Source: Vibrio aestivus (lineage in GTDB: Bacteria; Pseudomonadota; Gammaproteobacteria; Enterobacterales; Vibrionaceae). Taken from it: a DNA stretch of 63,436 nucleotides. The stretch is taken from positions 1-63,436 of the forward strand of contig JYJN01000116.1 in NCBI GenBank assembly GCA_003263845.1. The letters are read 5' to 3'. The notes under the pieces were generated by a model. It searched no databases, was not told the DNA's origin, and was given only the letters and a program-made list of their open reading frames with translations. The first letter of the stretch is position 1; each line of letters opens with the position of its first letter. Of this stretch, positions 41,050 to 49,743 are shown one piece after another. The translations under genes and the position numbers were made by a program.

Positions 41050-43383
41050 ATGGATTTCGAAAACAACAAACAGCGTATATTGCTTCAACCTGCTCTGGTG
41101 ACTCTAGTGTCATCCTTGTTGGTGTCGGGAGTGTCTGCGTCTGAACCTTCTCAGCCACTGAGACCTGCTACCGTGCTGTACAAGATCGATGCAAATGCTA
41201 GCGCTAGCGACCTGAAAGGACTGAATGGTCTTCTCAATAGTAATGGGTTGGTCTCTTCAAGAACTTTGCAAGGCAGTGAAATTGTCATCGCTACATTTGA
41301 ACACCCTGGCCGAGAAAAAGCGGTAGCTAAGATACTTGATAAAAGTGGCTATGTTGAATTTGCCGAGCCCGATTATTTGGTAGAACCCACAGTTCAACCA
41401 AATGATACTTTTTTTGGTGAGCAGTGGCACCACACAAATGTAAATAGCCAACAGGCTTGGGATATCACGACAGGAACTCACACCGTGTTAGTCGGGGTTT
41501 GTGATTCTGGATTTGATGTGAATCACCCCGATTTGGGCCCAAATTTGAGAACTGACTTAGCATACAATGCGAATGATGGTTCGAATTATATTTTTGATGC
41601 CGATGGTCATGGCACGGGCAGTGCAGGGACATTAGGTGCCGTTGGTAACAACAGCATAGGTGTTGCTGGTGCTAACTGGGAAGTCGATATTATTCCAGTA
41701 AGAATCGCCATCAGTGATCAAAACAGCTCGGCATATATTTCAACTATGGCAACGTGCATTGAATATGCTGCGGATAATGGTGCTCGCGTTGTGAACCTCA
41801 GTTATGGTGGTATTGAGTACTCGACAATCGATGCTGCTGCTCAGTATCTTCGCGCGAGAAATGGATTGTTGTTCATGTCAGCAGGGAACAGCGGTTCAGA
41901 GCACGGGTACCCAGATTACGCGAGTTTTGTCGGAGTTGGGGCAACCGATCGCGATGATACACGAGCCAGCTTTTCTAGCTGGGGTAACTATGTCGACATC
42001 ACTGCACCGGGCGTTGATATCGCGACCACTTATCCTGATAACCGCTATGTCTACTATAGTGGTACTTCTTTCTCATCCCCACTCACGGCAGGTATTGCAG
42101 CACTTATGGTTGCAGCAAATCCAGCAATAACGCCGGATGAAATTGAAGCGGGATTATTCTCGACCGCTGTCGATATCGGCGCAACAGGCGATGATAATGT
42201 GTATGGGCATGGTTTAGTGGATGCCGCAGCGGCGGTAAATTATGCAGTTAACCTCGATAGCGGTACGTCACCTACAGCTGTTATCTCCGTCAGTAGTAAC
42301 TCTGTTCCATTTGATACATCGATTGATTTTGATGGATCGGGTTCCACCGATGCAGACGGAGGCAGTGTTGCTTCCTACGCATGGGATCTTGGCAATGGTG
42401 ACACCTCGTCTGCTGCAACGTTTAGCTATATCTTCCCAGAAGCGGGCAGTTATCAAGTCACCTTGACTGTAACGGATGACAACGGCTTAACAAACTCAGA
42501 TACAACCTCCATCCAAGTTACCAATGAGTTACCGACAGCGATCTTCGTTGTGAGCCCAGGAGCCAATGATAACCTTGTGGGAGAGCTGGTTTCATTTGAT
42601 GGTTCGTCTTCGAGTGATTCAGATGGCAGTATCACCAACTTTGATTGGGACTTTGGCGATGGTACCAATGGTTCTGGCATCACTGCTGAGCATAGCTATA
42701 CGCAGCAAGGGCAGTATACAGTGACATTAACGGTGACTGACAACGCCAGTGGGATGAATAGTAGCAGTACTCAAGTGAGTGTTATTGATCCTAATGTACT
42801 CAATGCGCCAACAAACCTATCGGCTGAAACGAATGGTTCTTCAGTTACGTTAAGTTGGGACGATACAAATTTGGCTGAGGATAGTTACGTGGTTGAACGT
42901 GGCCAGAAATCTCGTGGCCGTATTCGCTTTAGAACAGTCGCTACCCTAGATCCGAATGTGACCAGTTGGGAAGATACGGACTTGAGTGATGGCAACTATC
43001 GATACCGCGTATCAGCGATTAAAGGTGGTGAATCGGCCACATCTGACACAATCAGCGTTACTGTTGATTCAAGCAGCAATCCTGGTCCTGAGCCAAGCGG
43101 TCTTCCAGCTCCGACTAACCTTCAAGGTTCTTTGAGCGGTAATTCATTGACACTAACATGGAGTTATAGTGATTTGTCTTTAGTTGATGGCTTCTATGTT
43201 CAACGAGGACGAAAAGCAAAAGGGCGGGTAAGTTATGAGCCGGAAATGGGTCCAACGAACGGCACGACTTATGTCGATGATATGAGCGGGTTAGATTCTG
43301 GTAACTACGTCTACCGTGTCAGAGCTTACAAGGGTAGTGATAACTCTGATTACAGTAGTACCTTTGAAATTCGTAAAAAGTAG
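41050..43383 (+). CDS. Secreted subtilisin-like (S8) protease with PKD and fibronectin-III domains
   Basis: 777 residues from ATG 41050, behind GAGGGA. Signal sequence (QPALVTLVSSLLVSGVSAS), then an I9-type propeptide (about 35-115). The S8 domain has Asp near 152 (GVCDSGFDVNHPDLG), His near 187 (DADGHGTGSAG, where HGTHVAG is usual) and Ser near 340 (YSGTSFSSPLTAGIAALM). Two PKD domains (about 411-481 and 497-571; WDLGNGDTSS, WDFGDGTNGS) and two FN3-like repeats (586-674, 688-776) end it. The FN3 repeats carry unusual basic inserts (RGQKSRGRIRF, RGRKAKGRVSY). Extracellular protease; likely type II secreted. A terminator follows. Confidence 0.92.
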   Translation: MDFENNKQRILLQPALVTLVSSLLVSGVSASEPSQPLRPATVLYKIDANASASDLKGLNGLLNSNGLVSSRTLQGSEIVIATFEHPGREKAVAKILDKSGYVEFAEPDYLVEPTVQPNDTFFGEQWHHTNVNSQQAWDITTGTHTVLVGVCDSGFDVNHPDLGPNLRTDLAYNANDGSNYIFDADGHGTGSAGTLGAVGNNSIGVAGANWEVDIIPVRIAISDQNSSAYISTMATCIEYAADNGARVVNLSYGGIEYSTIDAAAQYLRARNGLLFMSAGNSGSEHGYPDYASFVGVGATDRDDTRASFSSWGNYVDITAPGVDIATTYPDNRYVYYSGTSFSSPLTAGIAALMVAANPAITPDEIEAGLFSTAVDIGATGDDNVYGHGLVDAAAAVNYAVNLDSGTSPTAVISVSSNSVPFDTSIDFDGSGSTDADGGSVASYAWDLGNGDTSSAATFSYIFPEAGSYQVTLTVTDDNGLTNSDTTSIQVTNELPTAIFVVSPGANDNLVGELVSFDGSSSSDSDGSITNFDWDFGDGTNGSGITAEHSYTQQGQYTVTLTVTDNASGMNSSSTQVSVIDPNVLNAPTNLSAETNGSSVTLSWDDTNLAEDSYVVERGQKSRGRIRFRTVATLDPNVTSWEDTDLSDGNYRYRVSAIKGGESATSDTISVTVDSSSNPGPEPSGLPAPTNLQGSLSGNSLTLTWSYSDLSLVDGFYVQRGRKAKGRVSYEPEMGPTNGTTYVDDMSGLDSGNYVYRVRAYKGSDNSDYSSTFEIRKK

Positions 43384-43403
43384 CAGCTGAGGATATCCGT
43401 AGG

Positions 43404-43432
43404 AGCGCCAGTCGTTGTACTGGCGCTTTTTT
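43404..43432 (+). terminator. Terminator after the subtilase gene
   Basis: AGCGCCAGT and ACTGGCGCT form the stem, followed by six T. Confidence 0.9.
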
Positions 43433-43494
43433 ATAATAGTTATGCCCTAACTTGATAGGTGTATGAAAACATATCTGGACGGGGCGTAAATAAC

Positions 43495-43529
43495 AAAAAG
43501 GGCGATAAGTCTGTAACTTATCGCCCTTT
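43495..43529 (-). terminator. Terminator after ssrA
   Basis: On the minus strand, AGGGCGATAAG and CTTATCGCCCT pair, followed by TTTTTG. It lies 10 bp past the tmRNA CCA end. Confidence 0.9.
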
Positions 43530-43538
43530 CCAAACGTT

Positions 43539-43906
43539 TGGTGGAGCTGGCGGGAGTTGAACCCGCGTCCAAAAACCATTCATCATTGGTACTACATGCT
43601 TAGTCGATCTTTAAATTCACCAGTTACCTGCGAACCGACACGCTAGTAAAAGGCTAACCTGAATTAAAATTCGCCGTTCATCTCTCAGGTGGGAAAATCC
43701 GGGCTAGCGCGTTTGGGTTTGATCTCTCGTTGGTCCCCGTCTTACGTGCGGAAGCTAGGGCGAGAGAGCTCTGAGCAGGTTATTAAGCTGCTAGTGCGTA
43801 GTTTTCGTCGTTTGCGACTATTTTTTTTGCGGCTTTTTTACGTGGCCAACCGCCCCACGGCATGCACCTCAGACTGCAGCATTCCTGTCGAATCCTAAAT
43901 CAGCCC
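43539..43906 (-). ncRNA. ssrA: Transfer-messenger RNA (tmRNA)
   Basis: About 368 nt on the minus strand. The 3' tRNA-like half is standard (GGACGCGGGTTCAACTCCCG, then AGCTCCACCA with encoded CCA at 43541-43539). The tag frame at 43815-43783 reads GCA AAC GAC GAA AAC TAC GCA CTA GCA GCT TAA, i.e. ANDENYALAA. The 5' end reads GGGCTGATTTAGG where GGGGCTGATT is expected, so the acceptor stem would be short by one G. That fits another homopolymer deletion at 43904-43906. With SmpB it rescues stalled ribosomes and tags the nascent peptide for proteolysis. In V. cholerae this locus is the VPI-1 attachment site; no integrase is seen here. Confidence 0.97.
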
Positions 43907-43973
43907 AAAGTGTTCTTCGCATAGTACCAGAAAAGCTATTGCTGTCTAGCATTGTGCGTTTAAGTGCTCAAGA

Positions 43974-44460
43974 TTAACGCAGATTACTCTTCATAATACG
44001 TGCTTTATCACGAGCCCAATCTTTTTCTTTCATATCGGTACGCTTATCGTGAAGCTTTTTACCTTTTGCAACACCGATTTTCATCTTCACCCAAGAGCGA
44101 GACCAATACAGTGCAGTCGCAACCAGTGTCATACCTTCGCGATTGATTCGACCGATAAGATTATCGAGTTCTTTACGAGAAAGGAGTAGTTTACGTACGC
44201 GTGTTGGATTAGCAACAACGTGAGTTGATGCTTGCGTTAGTGGCGTTATTGTCATGCCACTGACGAAAGCTTCACCGTCGCGAATGAATACGTAGCTCTC
44301 TGCAATGTTGGTTTTACCTTCGCGCAGAGATTTAACTTCCCAGCCTTGTAGCTCCATGCCGGCTTCAATTTCATCGTCGATGAAGTATTCGTGGCGAGCT
44401 TTCTTATTGAGAGCGATGGTATTACTACCCGCTTTTTTGTTTTGATTTTTTCTTTGCCAT
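43974..44460 (-). CDS. smpB: SsrA-binding protein SmpB, apparent 1-nt insertion near the start
   Basis: Carries tmRNA into the ribosome. Body intact: [60 protein letters not shown]. The conserved start MAKKKSKQK is read from ATG 44460, but six T at 44433-44438 (six A in the coding strand) put it out of frame with AGSNTIALN. Five would join them. As sequenced, the body can only be reached from an upstream ATG (44471, [13 protein letters not shown]), which is not a usual SmpB start. Corrected length is about 161. Next to ssrA as in E. coli. Confidence 0.93.
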
Positions 44461-44577
44461 AGTGGGTGCATTATACGGTTTGGTTTTTAGTTAGGAAATG
44501 CTTTTATTTGCGCTAGAAGAGAATAAAAGTAAAATTGTGTCATCGCAAAGCTCAGAGATAGGTAGTGAGGGAGTAGT

Positions 44578-45019
44578 ATGAAACAAGTCAGTCGTTCTGC
44601 CTTAGTGTCATTTAGCGCGGAACAGATGTTTGATTTGGTGAATGATGTCGCTAAGTATCCCGAATTTTTACCTGGATGCTCAGGCTCAAAAGTGATCGAG
44701 TCGTCTGAAAATGCAATGGTGGCATCGGTGGATGTCTCTAAGGCCGGAATCAGTAAAACGTTCACTACCTCGAATGAGTTGGTGTCGGGATCTGCCATCT
44801 TGATGAAGTTGGTGGATGGGCCTTTTAAAACGCTCCAAGGCGGTTGGCACTTTACACCGCTGGATGAGCATGCTGTAAGGTAGAGCTTAAGTTGGAATTC
44901 GAATTTTCAAGCAAGATGATTGAACTGGCATTTGGAAGATCTTTAACGAGTTGACCAGTAATATGGTGAATGCCTTTACTCAACGAGCAAAGCAGGTGTA
45001 TACGTGTTATGAGTATTGA
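44578..45019 (+). CDS. ratA: START-like protein RatA, two apparent 1-nt frameshifts
   Basis: Coenzyme Q-binding/START superfamily protein; E. coli RatA has been described as a toxin that blocks 70S assembly. N-terminal part intact: [53 protein letters not shown]. At 44874 one added T restores [20 protein letters not shown]. At 44936-44937 AA should be AAA, restoring [20 protein letters not shown] and the end [10 protein letters not shown] with stop TGA 45017-45019. Corrected length is about 147. The restored stop overlaps the rnfH start by 11 bp, as expected for the coupled pair. Confidence 0.9.
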
Positions 45020-45362
45020 GTCGGAAATGATTCATGTAGAAGTGGTGTATGCCCTTCCTGATGAACAGCGTGTTTTTACTTTGGTGGTTAACCAAGCCAT
45101 GACGGCTGAGGAGATCATCAAGCAATCAGGCGTTCTTGAACTGTATCCTCAAATCGATCTTAAAGTGAACAAGGTTGGCGTGTTTAGCCGCAATGTGAAG
45201 CTTGATGCGACGGTGCGAGATAAAGATCGGATTGAAATTTATCGCCCTTTACTTGCTGACCCTAAAGAGATTCGTCGTAAGCGTGCCGAACAAGCAAAAG
45301 CAGCGGGTAGTGCTGATCCGGTGACGGGCGGCAAGAAGAACCCGTTGCGCAAAGACGCTTGA
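45009..45362 (+). CDS. rnfH: RnfH-family ubiquitin-like protein (RatB)
   Basis: 117 residues from ATG 45009 ([20 protein letters not shown]). The frame is open from 44970, but that part overlaps ratA. UPF0125 core: [60 protein letters not shown]. Beta-grasp fold. Function unclear; it is usually paired with ratA. A bidirectional terminator follows. Confidence 0.94.
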   Translation: MSIESEMIHVEVVYALPDEQRVFTLVVNQAMTAEEIIKQSGVLELYPQIDLKVNKVGVFSRNVKLDATVRDKDRIEIYRPLLADPKEIRRKRAEQAKAAGSADPVTGGKKNPLRKDA

Positions 45363-45387
45363 GTGTTTGTACCTCAGTTAGTAAAAG

Positions 45388-45414
45388 AAAAAGCTCGCAT
45401 TCGCGAGCTTTTTT
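45388..45414. terminator. Bidirectional terminator between rnfH and bamE
   Basis: AAAAAGCTCGC and GCGAGCTTTTTT pair around ATTC, with A and T tracts on both sides of the convergent genes. Confidence 0.9.
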
Positions 45415-45438
45415 GTGTCTGAGTTTTGCTTTTTTCGG

Positions 45439-45798
45439 CTAGTTGATCTGTTCGAAGAAGGCGTCGCTTTGTTCGAAGTCACCTTGAATTTCTACTAAGC
45501 TACCTTCTGGGTCAAAGTTAACGATCAGGTTCTTTTGAACTGAGTCATTATGGCCTTTGGTTTGGTGATCAATGTAATACCAAGTATCTGGATAACCATT
45601 TTCAATAAGCATTGGAGAGCCTAAAACAAAGCGTACCTGCTCTTTGGTCATACCAAACTTAAGCTGCTCAACAGCTTGTTGTTCTACGTAATTGCCCTGG
45701 TTGATATCAATGCGGTAAACCAGTCTGTCTGCTACTGAGCAACCGGCTAGCATTGTCAGTGCGAGTGGTACAGCGATAAGCCACTTTTTTACATGCAT
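45439..45798 (-). CDS. bamE: Outer-membrane assembly lipoprotein BamE (SmpA)
   Basis: 119 residues. Signal peptide with lipobox MLAGC (lipidated Cys20). Core of the SmpA/OmlA fold: [68 protein letters not shown]. Accessory subunit of the BAM complex. Convergent with rnfH, same strand as recN. Confidence 0.97.
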   Translation of the reverse strand: MHVKKWLIAVPLALTMLAGCSVADRLVYRIDINQGNYVEQQAVEQLKFGMTKEQVRFVLGSPMLIENGYPDTWYYIDHQTKGHNDSVQKNLIVNFDPEGSLVEIQGDFEQSDAFFEQIN

Positions 45799-45922
45799 AT
45801 TATTTCAATTCTTAGTGGGTGGATCTTTAAACTGTGCTGATAATAAACAAGCTGAGCCAGAAAGTAAAAAGCTCACTGCGTATTCGTTCACTTGTGACCA
45901 CTATTTTTGAGTTAGGTTGCAT

Positions 45923-45963
45923 TAAAGACACAAAAATTTATGAGATTGGAACTTTTATGTCTT
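45923..45963. repeat. Inverted repeat between bamE and recN
   Basis: AAAGACACAAAA (45923-45934) and TTTTATGTCTTT (45952-45963) pair 11 of 12 around 17 nt. It lies 28-68 bp past the recN stop on the minus strand and could be a weak recN terminator, though it lacks GC pairs. Confidence 0.45.
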
Positions 45964-45990
45964 TATCTTGTTGAGCCCAGATAGTTACAG

Positions 45991-47655
45991 CTAGGCTGCG
46001 ACTAAAAGTTCTTTGGCGTTGGCTAAGGTACTTTCGGTAATTTGGCTACCGCCAAGCAATCTTGCGAGCTCGGATACGCGTTGGGAATCGTCAAGCTTGT
46101 GCATCTTAGTTTCAGTCATACCTGCTTTAGTCTGCTTAGCAACGAACAGCTGCTGGTGACCACAGCCTGCAACTTGCGGTAAGTGGGTCACACACAATAC
46201 CTGAGTTGATTCACCCAATGTGCGCAGCATTTTGCCCACCACTGCTGCAGTTGGGCCACTGATACCCACATCGACTTCATCAAAAATAAGACTTGGTGTG
46301 TCAACTTTTTGAGCGGTAATGACTTGGATTGCGAGCGAGATTCGAGATAGCTCACCACCAGAGGCAACCTTCGCGATTGGTGCCATTGGTTGACCTGGGT
46401 TGGTTGAAACAGTAAACACAACATTATCCAGCCCAAGTGGGGAAGCGTTGCTATTGTCATTGCATACTTCAATGACGAACTTAGCTTTCTCCATGCTCAA
46501 CTCATGCATGCTTTGGCTAATTAGCTTATTAAGTTCTTTAGCGTAGCGACAACGAGATTTATGCAGTTTTTCTGCAACCACTAAGAAGCCTTGATACTTT
46601 TCTTCCACTTCTACCGCTAATGCGTCCAGTTTTTCATCCGAGCAATCTAGCGCTTCAATTTGAGCGAGAAGATCTTGATGATGTTGGAATAGTTCTTCTG
46701 GCATTACGTGATGTTTACGAGCGATCGACATAACTTTGGAGAAACGCTCTTCAACAAAGGTCATACGAGCAGGATCGACGTCGATATCATCTAGGTAATT
46801 ACGCAGTTCGCTATTGGCCTCTTCAATTTGAATAATCGCCTCTGAGAGCATGTTAGGCAGCTCTGCGAGCTTCTCATCTAACTCTGCAAGTTGAATTAAG
46901 GAGTGATTGGCCGATTGCAAAATACCAAGCGCATTAACTTCTTCGCCTTCGTATATAAGTTCGATGGCTTGCTGGCAGGTAGAGGCAAGTTCACCGCTGT
47001 TTGACAATCTTTTGTGCTCTTGTTCGAGTTCTTCAAATTCATTCTCCCCAATCGATAGTTCGTTGAGTTCTTTGATTTGGTATTCCAGCAGTTGTTTTTG
47101 TGCCAGGTTCTGCTGACTGTTTTCTTTCAATTGCTTTAAAGAGTTGTCGGCTTGTCGCCATACTTGATAGGCATCTCTAGTGCGCTTGAGTAAGTTATGG
47201 TGACCAGCGTACTGATCGAGCATGCTCATCTGATGATCGCCCTTCATCAGTTGATGATGAGCGTGCTGCCCGTGGATATTGATCAGCAGTTGTCCTAGTG
47301 ATTTTAATTGGGATAAAGGAACAGGGCTGCCGTTTATGAAGGCTCTAGAACGGCCATCTTTATTGATAGTGCGACGAAGTATGCACTCACTTCCATCAAG
47401 AAGTTCGTTATCTTCTAGCCAACGCGTTGCGTGAATATTGTTGTCTAGTAGGAATGCGGCACTGACCTCGGTTTTCTCTTCCCCCTGTCTTACCATGCTG
47501 GCTTCTGCGCGGCCGCCTAAGCATAAGCCAAGTGCATCAATAGCAATGGATTTACCTGCGCCAGTTTCACCAGTAATGGTGGTCATGCCCTTAGCAAGTT
47601 CAAGTTGAAGAGATTTTACGATAGCGAAGTTATTTACACTTAAATGAGCCAGCAT
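45991..47655 (-). CDS. recN: DNA repair ATPase RecN
   Basis: 554 residues. SMC-like protein used in double-strand break repair. Walker [13 protein letters not shown] (about 29-40), long central coiled coil, ABC signature [17 protein letters not shown], Walker [17 protein letters not shown], and the H-loop [13 protein letters not shown]. Preceded by three LexA-type boxes, so SOS-induced. Normal length, no frame break. Confidence 0.98.
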   Translation of the reverse strand: MLAHLSVNNFAIVKSLQLELAKGMTTITGETGAGKSIAIDALGLCLGGRAEASMVRQGEEKTEVSAAFLLDNNIHATRWLEDNELLDGSECILRRTINKDGRSRAFINGSPVPLSQLKSLGQLLINIHGQHAHHQLMKGDHQMSMLDQYAGHHNLLKRTRDAYQVWRQADNSLKQLKENSQQNLAQKQLLEYQIKELNELSIGENEFEELEQEHKRLSNSGELASTCQQAIELIYEGEEVNALGILQSANHSLIQLAELDEKLAELPNMLSEAIIQIEEANSELRNYLDDIDVDPARMTFVEERFSKVMSIARKHHVMPEELFQHHQDLLAQIEALDCSDEKLDALAVEVEEKYQGFLVVAEKLHKSRCRYAKELNKLISQSMHELSMEKAKFVIEVCNDNSNASPLGLDNVVFTVSTNPGQPMAPIAKVASGGELSRISLAIQVITAQKVDTPSLIFDEVDVGISGPTAAVVGKMLRTLGESTQVLCVTHLPQVAGCGHQQLFVAKQTKAGMTETKMHKLDDSQRVSELARLLGGSQITESTLANAKELLVAA

Positions 47656-47664
47656 CTTGGATAC

Positions 47665-47680
47665 CTGTATAACTAAACAA
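47665..47680 (-). promoter_or_regulatory. Degenerate LexA box
   Basis: CTGTATAACTAAACAA matches CTGT-N8-ACAG except for the last base. Ten bp upstream of the recN ATG. Confidence 0.5.
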
Positions 47681-47682
47681 TA

Positions 47683-47698
47683 CTGTATAAGAAAACAG
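47683..47698 (-). promoter_or_regulatory. LexA (SOS) box
   Basis: CTGTATAAGAAAACAG matches the CTGT-N8-ACAG consensus fully. Located 28-43 bp upstream of recN. Confidence 0.88.
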
Positions 47699-47704
47699 TA
47701 TATA

Positions 47705-47720
47705 CTGTTTCTTTATACAG
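47705..47720 (-). promoter_or_regulatory. LexA (SOS) box
   Basis: CTGTTTCTTTATACAG matches CTGT-N8-ACAG fully, 22 bp from the previous box (about two helical turns). Cooperative LexA binding would give tight repression of recN, as in E. coli. Confidence 0.88.
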
Positions 47721-47767
47721 TAAAGTGAACAGGTGAAAATTTTGTGACGCGTATTGCGAGTTGTCAC

Positions 47768-47800
47768 AAAAAAGGGTTGATGCTTTACATCAACCTTTTT
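47768..47800 (-). terminator. Terminator after nadK
   Basis: Read on the minus strand, AAGGTTGATG and CATCAACCCT pair around TAAAG and are followed by TTTTTTG. Ten bp past the nadK stop. Confidence 0.85.
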
Positions 47801-47809
47801 GATTTCTCT

Positions 47810-48692
47810 CTAGAATAGTTTGCTCGACCAGCCTAGTTTATTCCTAAGTACATGATAGTAGCTGTAATCTTTTGGGTGAATCAGTTTTAGTACGTTAGGG
47901 CTTTGATAAATAATCACTTCATCACCAGGGGATACTGGGAGAGAAATTTGGCCATCACAGCTCACTTCTTGAGTGCCACGATTTTCTGGTGATACCAGCA
48001 GTTTAATGCGGCGTCTTCCATCTACCACCAGTGGGCGGCTGGATAGGGTATGCGGAAACATAGGAACAAGTGAGAGTGCATTAAGGCTAGGAGAAAGGAT
48101 AGGGCCGCCGCCAGAAAGTGAGTAGGCGGTTGAACCTGTCGGCGTTGAGATGATCAAACCATCTGAGCGCTGAGAAAAAGCAAAGCTGTCGTCGATGTAG
48201 ACTTCAAATTCGATCATGTGGCTACTTGCCCTGGGTGAAGCACGGCTTCATTTAGCGCTGAGTTATGGCTTTTAATTTGGCCATGTCTGTGCACTTCAGC
48301 TTCGAGAAGAAATCGTTCTTCCTCAACATATTCTCCGGCTAGTACGGCTCTTAACGCTTGCTGGAAGTCTTCTGGATTCAAATCGGTTAGGAAACCGAGG
48401 TTTCCACGGTTCACTCCAATTACTTGGGTGTTGAACTTGATAGGACACGCGCTGCGCCAAGCATGTTACCATCACCGCCCACTACAATGGCGAGGTCGGC
48501 TTTTTTACCTAATTGCAGTAGACTGGCAAACTGAGTTTTGGGAATATCGTCTAGGATTTCTGATAGCCGATCGTCGATAAAGACCTCATAGCCTTCAGAG
48601 GAAAGCCAAAGATACAGCTCTTTATGCGTTTGAATCGCTTGTTGATCTCTTGGTTTACCAATAATGGCAATGACTTCAAATGGCTTTTTCAT
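47810..48692 (-). CDS. nadK: NAD kinase, two apparent 1-nt frameshifts
   Basis: Phosphorylates NAD to NADP; essential. Three frame pieces join after two corrections. At plus-strand 48436 one added C makes [20 protein letters not shown]. At 48220-48221 GG should be GGG, making [18 protein letters not shown]. Motifs: GGDGN (residues 72-76), NEAVLH, and the glycine-rich [20 protein letters not shown]. Corrected length is about 294, as in E. coli (292). Divergent from grpE. Confidence 0.94.
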
Positions 48693-48713
48693 AGGTTTTC
48701 CAATCGAATTGGG

Positions 48714-48739
48714 CTTGAATCAGGAATCTTCATCCCCAT
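48714..48739 (+). promoter_or_regulatory. Sigma-32 heat-shock promoter of grpE
   Basis: CTTGAAT (48714-48720) and CCCCAT (48734-48739) match the sigma-32 consensus CTTGAAA / CCCCATnT, with a 14-bp gap between CTTGAA and CCCCAT. It lies about 100 bp upstream of the grpE ATG. Confidence 0.85.
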
Positions 48740-48835
48740 AATAATGGCAAGTTACCCTTTTATGCGAATTTTAATGCTTCTAATCCATTGGTTTTGTGGG
48801 ATTAGGGGTAAAAAAGAAAGAGTTCTGGAGATATC

Positions 48836-49432
48836 ATGAGCAACGAAGAAAACAAAGTTACAGAAGAAGAGCTGGATCAAATCATTGAAGAAGCAGAGAA
48901 AGTAGAAGCAACTGCTCAAGAAGCGGAAGCAGAACTTGAAGAAATCGGTGATGAGAAAGACGCTAAAATTGCTCAGCTAGAAGCCGCACTGCTTACCAGT
49001 GAAGCGAAAGTGAAAGATCAGCAAGATTCGGTGCTGCGTGCTAAAGCAGAAGTTGAGAACATGCGTCGTCGCACAGAAACAGAAATCGACAAAGCGCGTA
49101 AATATGCTTTGAACAAGTTTTCTGAAGAATTGTTACCCGTTATCGATAACCTAGAGCGCGCGATTCAAGCGGCAGATGCAGAAAATGAAATCGTTAAGCC
49201 TATTTTGGAAGGTGTTGAACTGACTCATAAGACGTTTGTGGATACGGTTTCTAAGTTTGGCCTGAAAGAGATTAACCCTGAAGGTGAAACGTTTAATCCT
49301 GAGTTCCACCAAGCGATGTCTATCCAAGAAAGCCCAGACCATGAGTCGAACACGGTAATGTTCGTTATGCAGAAAGGTTATGAGCTAAATGGACGCGTTA
49401 TTCGACCAGCTATGGTAATGGTAGCAAAATAA
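48836..49432 (+). CDS. grpE: Nucleotide exchange factor GrpE
   Basis: 198 residues. Acidic N-terminus, long dimerising coiled coil ([40 protein letters not shown]) and C-terminal beta domain with [17 protein letters not shown] and [14 protein letters not shown]. Releases ADP from DnaK. Heat-shock promoter upstream, terminator downstream. Confidence 0.98.
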   Translation: MSNEENKVTEEELDQIIEEAEKVEATAQEAEAELEEIGDEKDAKIAQLEAALLTSEAKVKDQQDSVLRAKAEVENMRRRTETEIDKARKYALNKFSEELLPVIDNLERAIQAADAENEIVKPILEGVELTHKTFVDTVSKFGLKEINPEGETFNPEFHQAMSIQESPDHESNTVMFVMQKGYELNGRVIRPAMVMVAK

Positions 49433-49743
49433 AAATCTAGATTTCATAAGATTTTCAGAAAGAGAGGCTAAGGCCTCTCTTTTTTTGTTTGTTGTTTATC
49501 TCAATGTTATCACTCAACAAAGTAAGGAGAGCGCTAGATTAATCAGGATAATTTCAATGGATGAAAATTCTAACATTTAAAATCACATTAGAATATTAAC
49601 AAAGTGTTGGTAGTGTAACTGCTTTGTGAATTTATGCTTTATTTTGTTTCCATTACATGTATTATTGCGAACCTCGCCGCAAAAGATGGCGTTTATAACT
49701 ACAAAACTAAAAGTTGCATACACAATATTCTGGATTTGAAAAC
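49433..49743. other. 311-bp region between grpE and the dicarboxylate symporter
   Basis: Holds the grpE terminator and then AT-rich sequence. No gene seen. Confidence 0.6.
49460..49486 (+). terminator. Terminator after grpE
   Basis: AAGAGAGGC and GCCTCTCTT pair, followed by a T tract. Confidence 0.9.

Noticed and set aside
40908..41144. 78-aa plus-strand frame upstream of the subtilase
   Set aside because: Overlaps the start of the subtilase in another frame and shows no family features.
43689..43898. 69-aa plus-strand frame opposite ssrA
   Set aside because: It lies wholly within the tmRNA on the other strand; a shadow frame.
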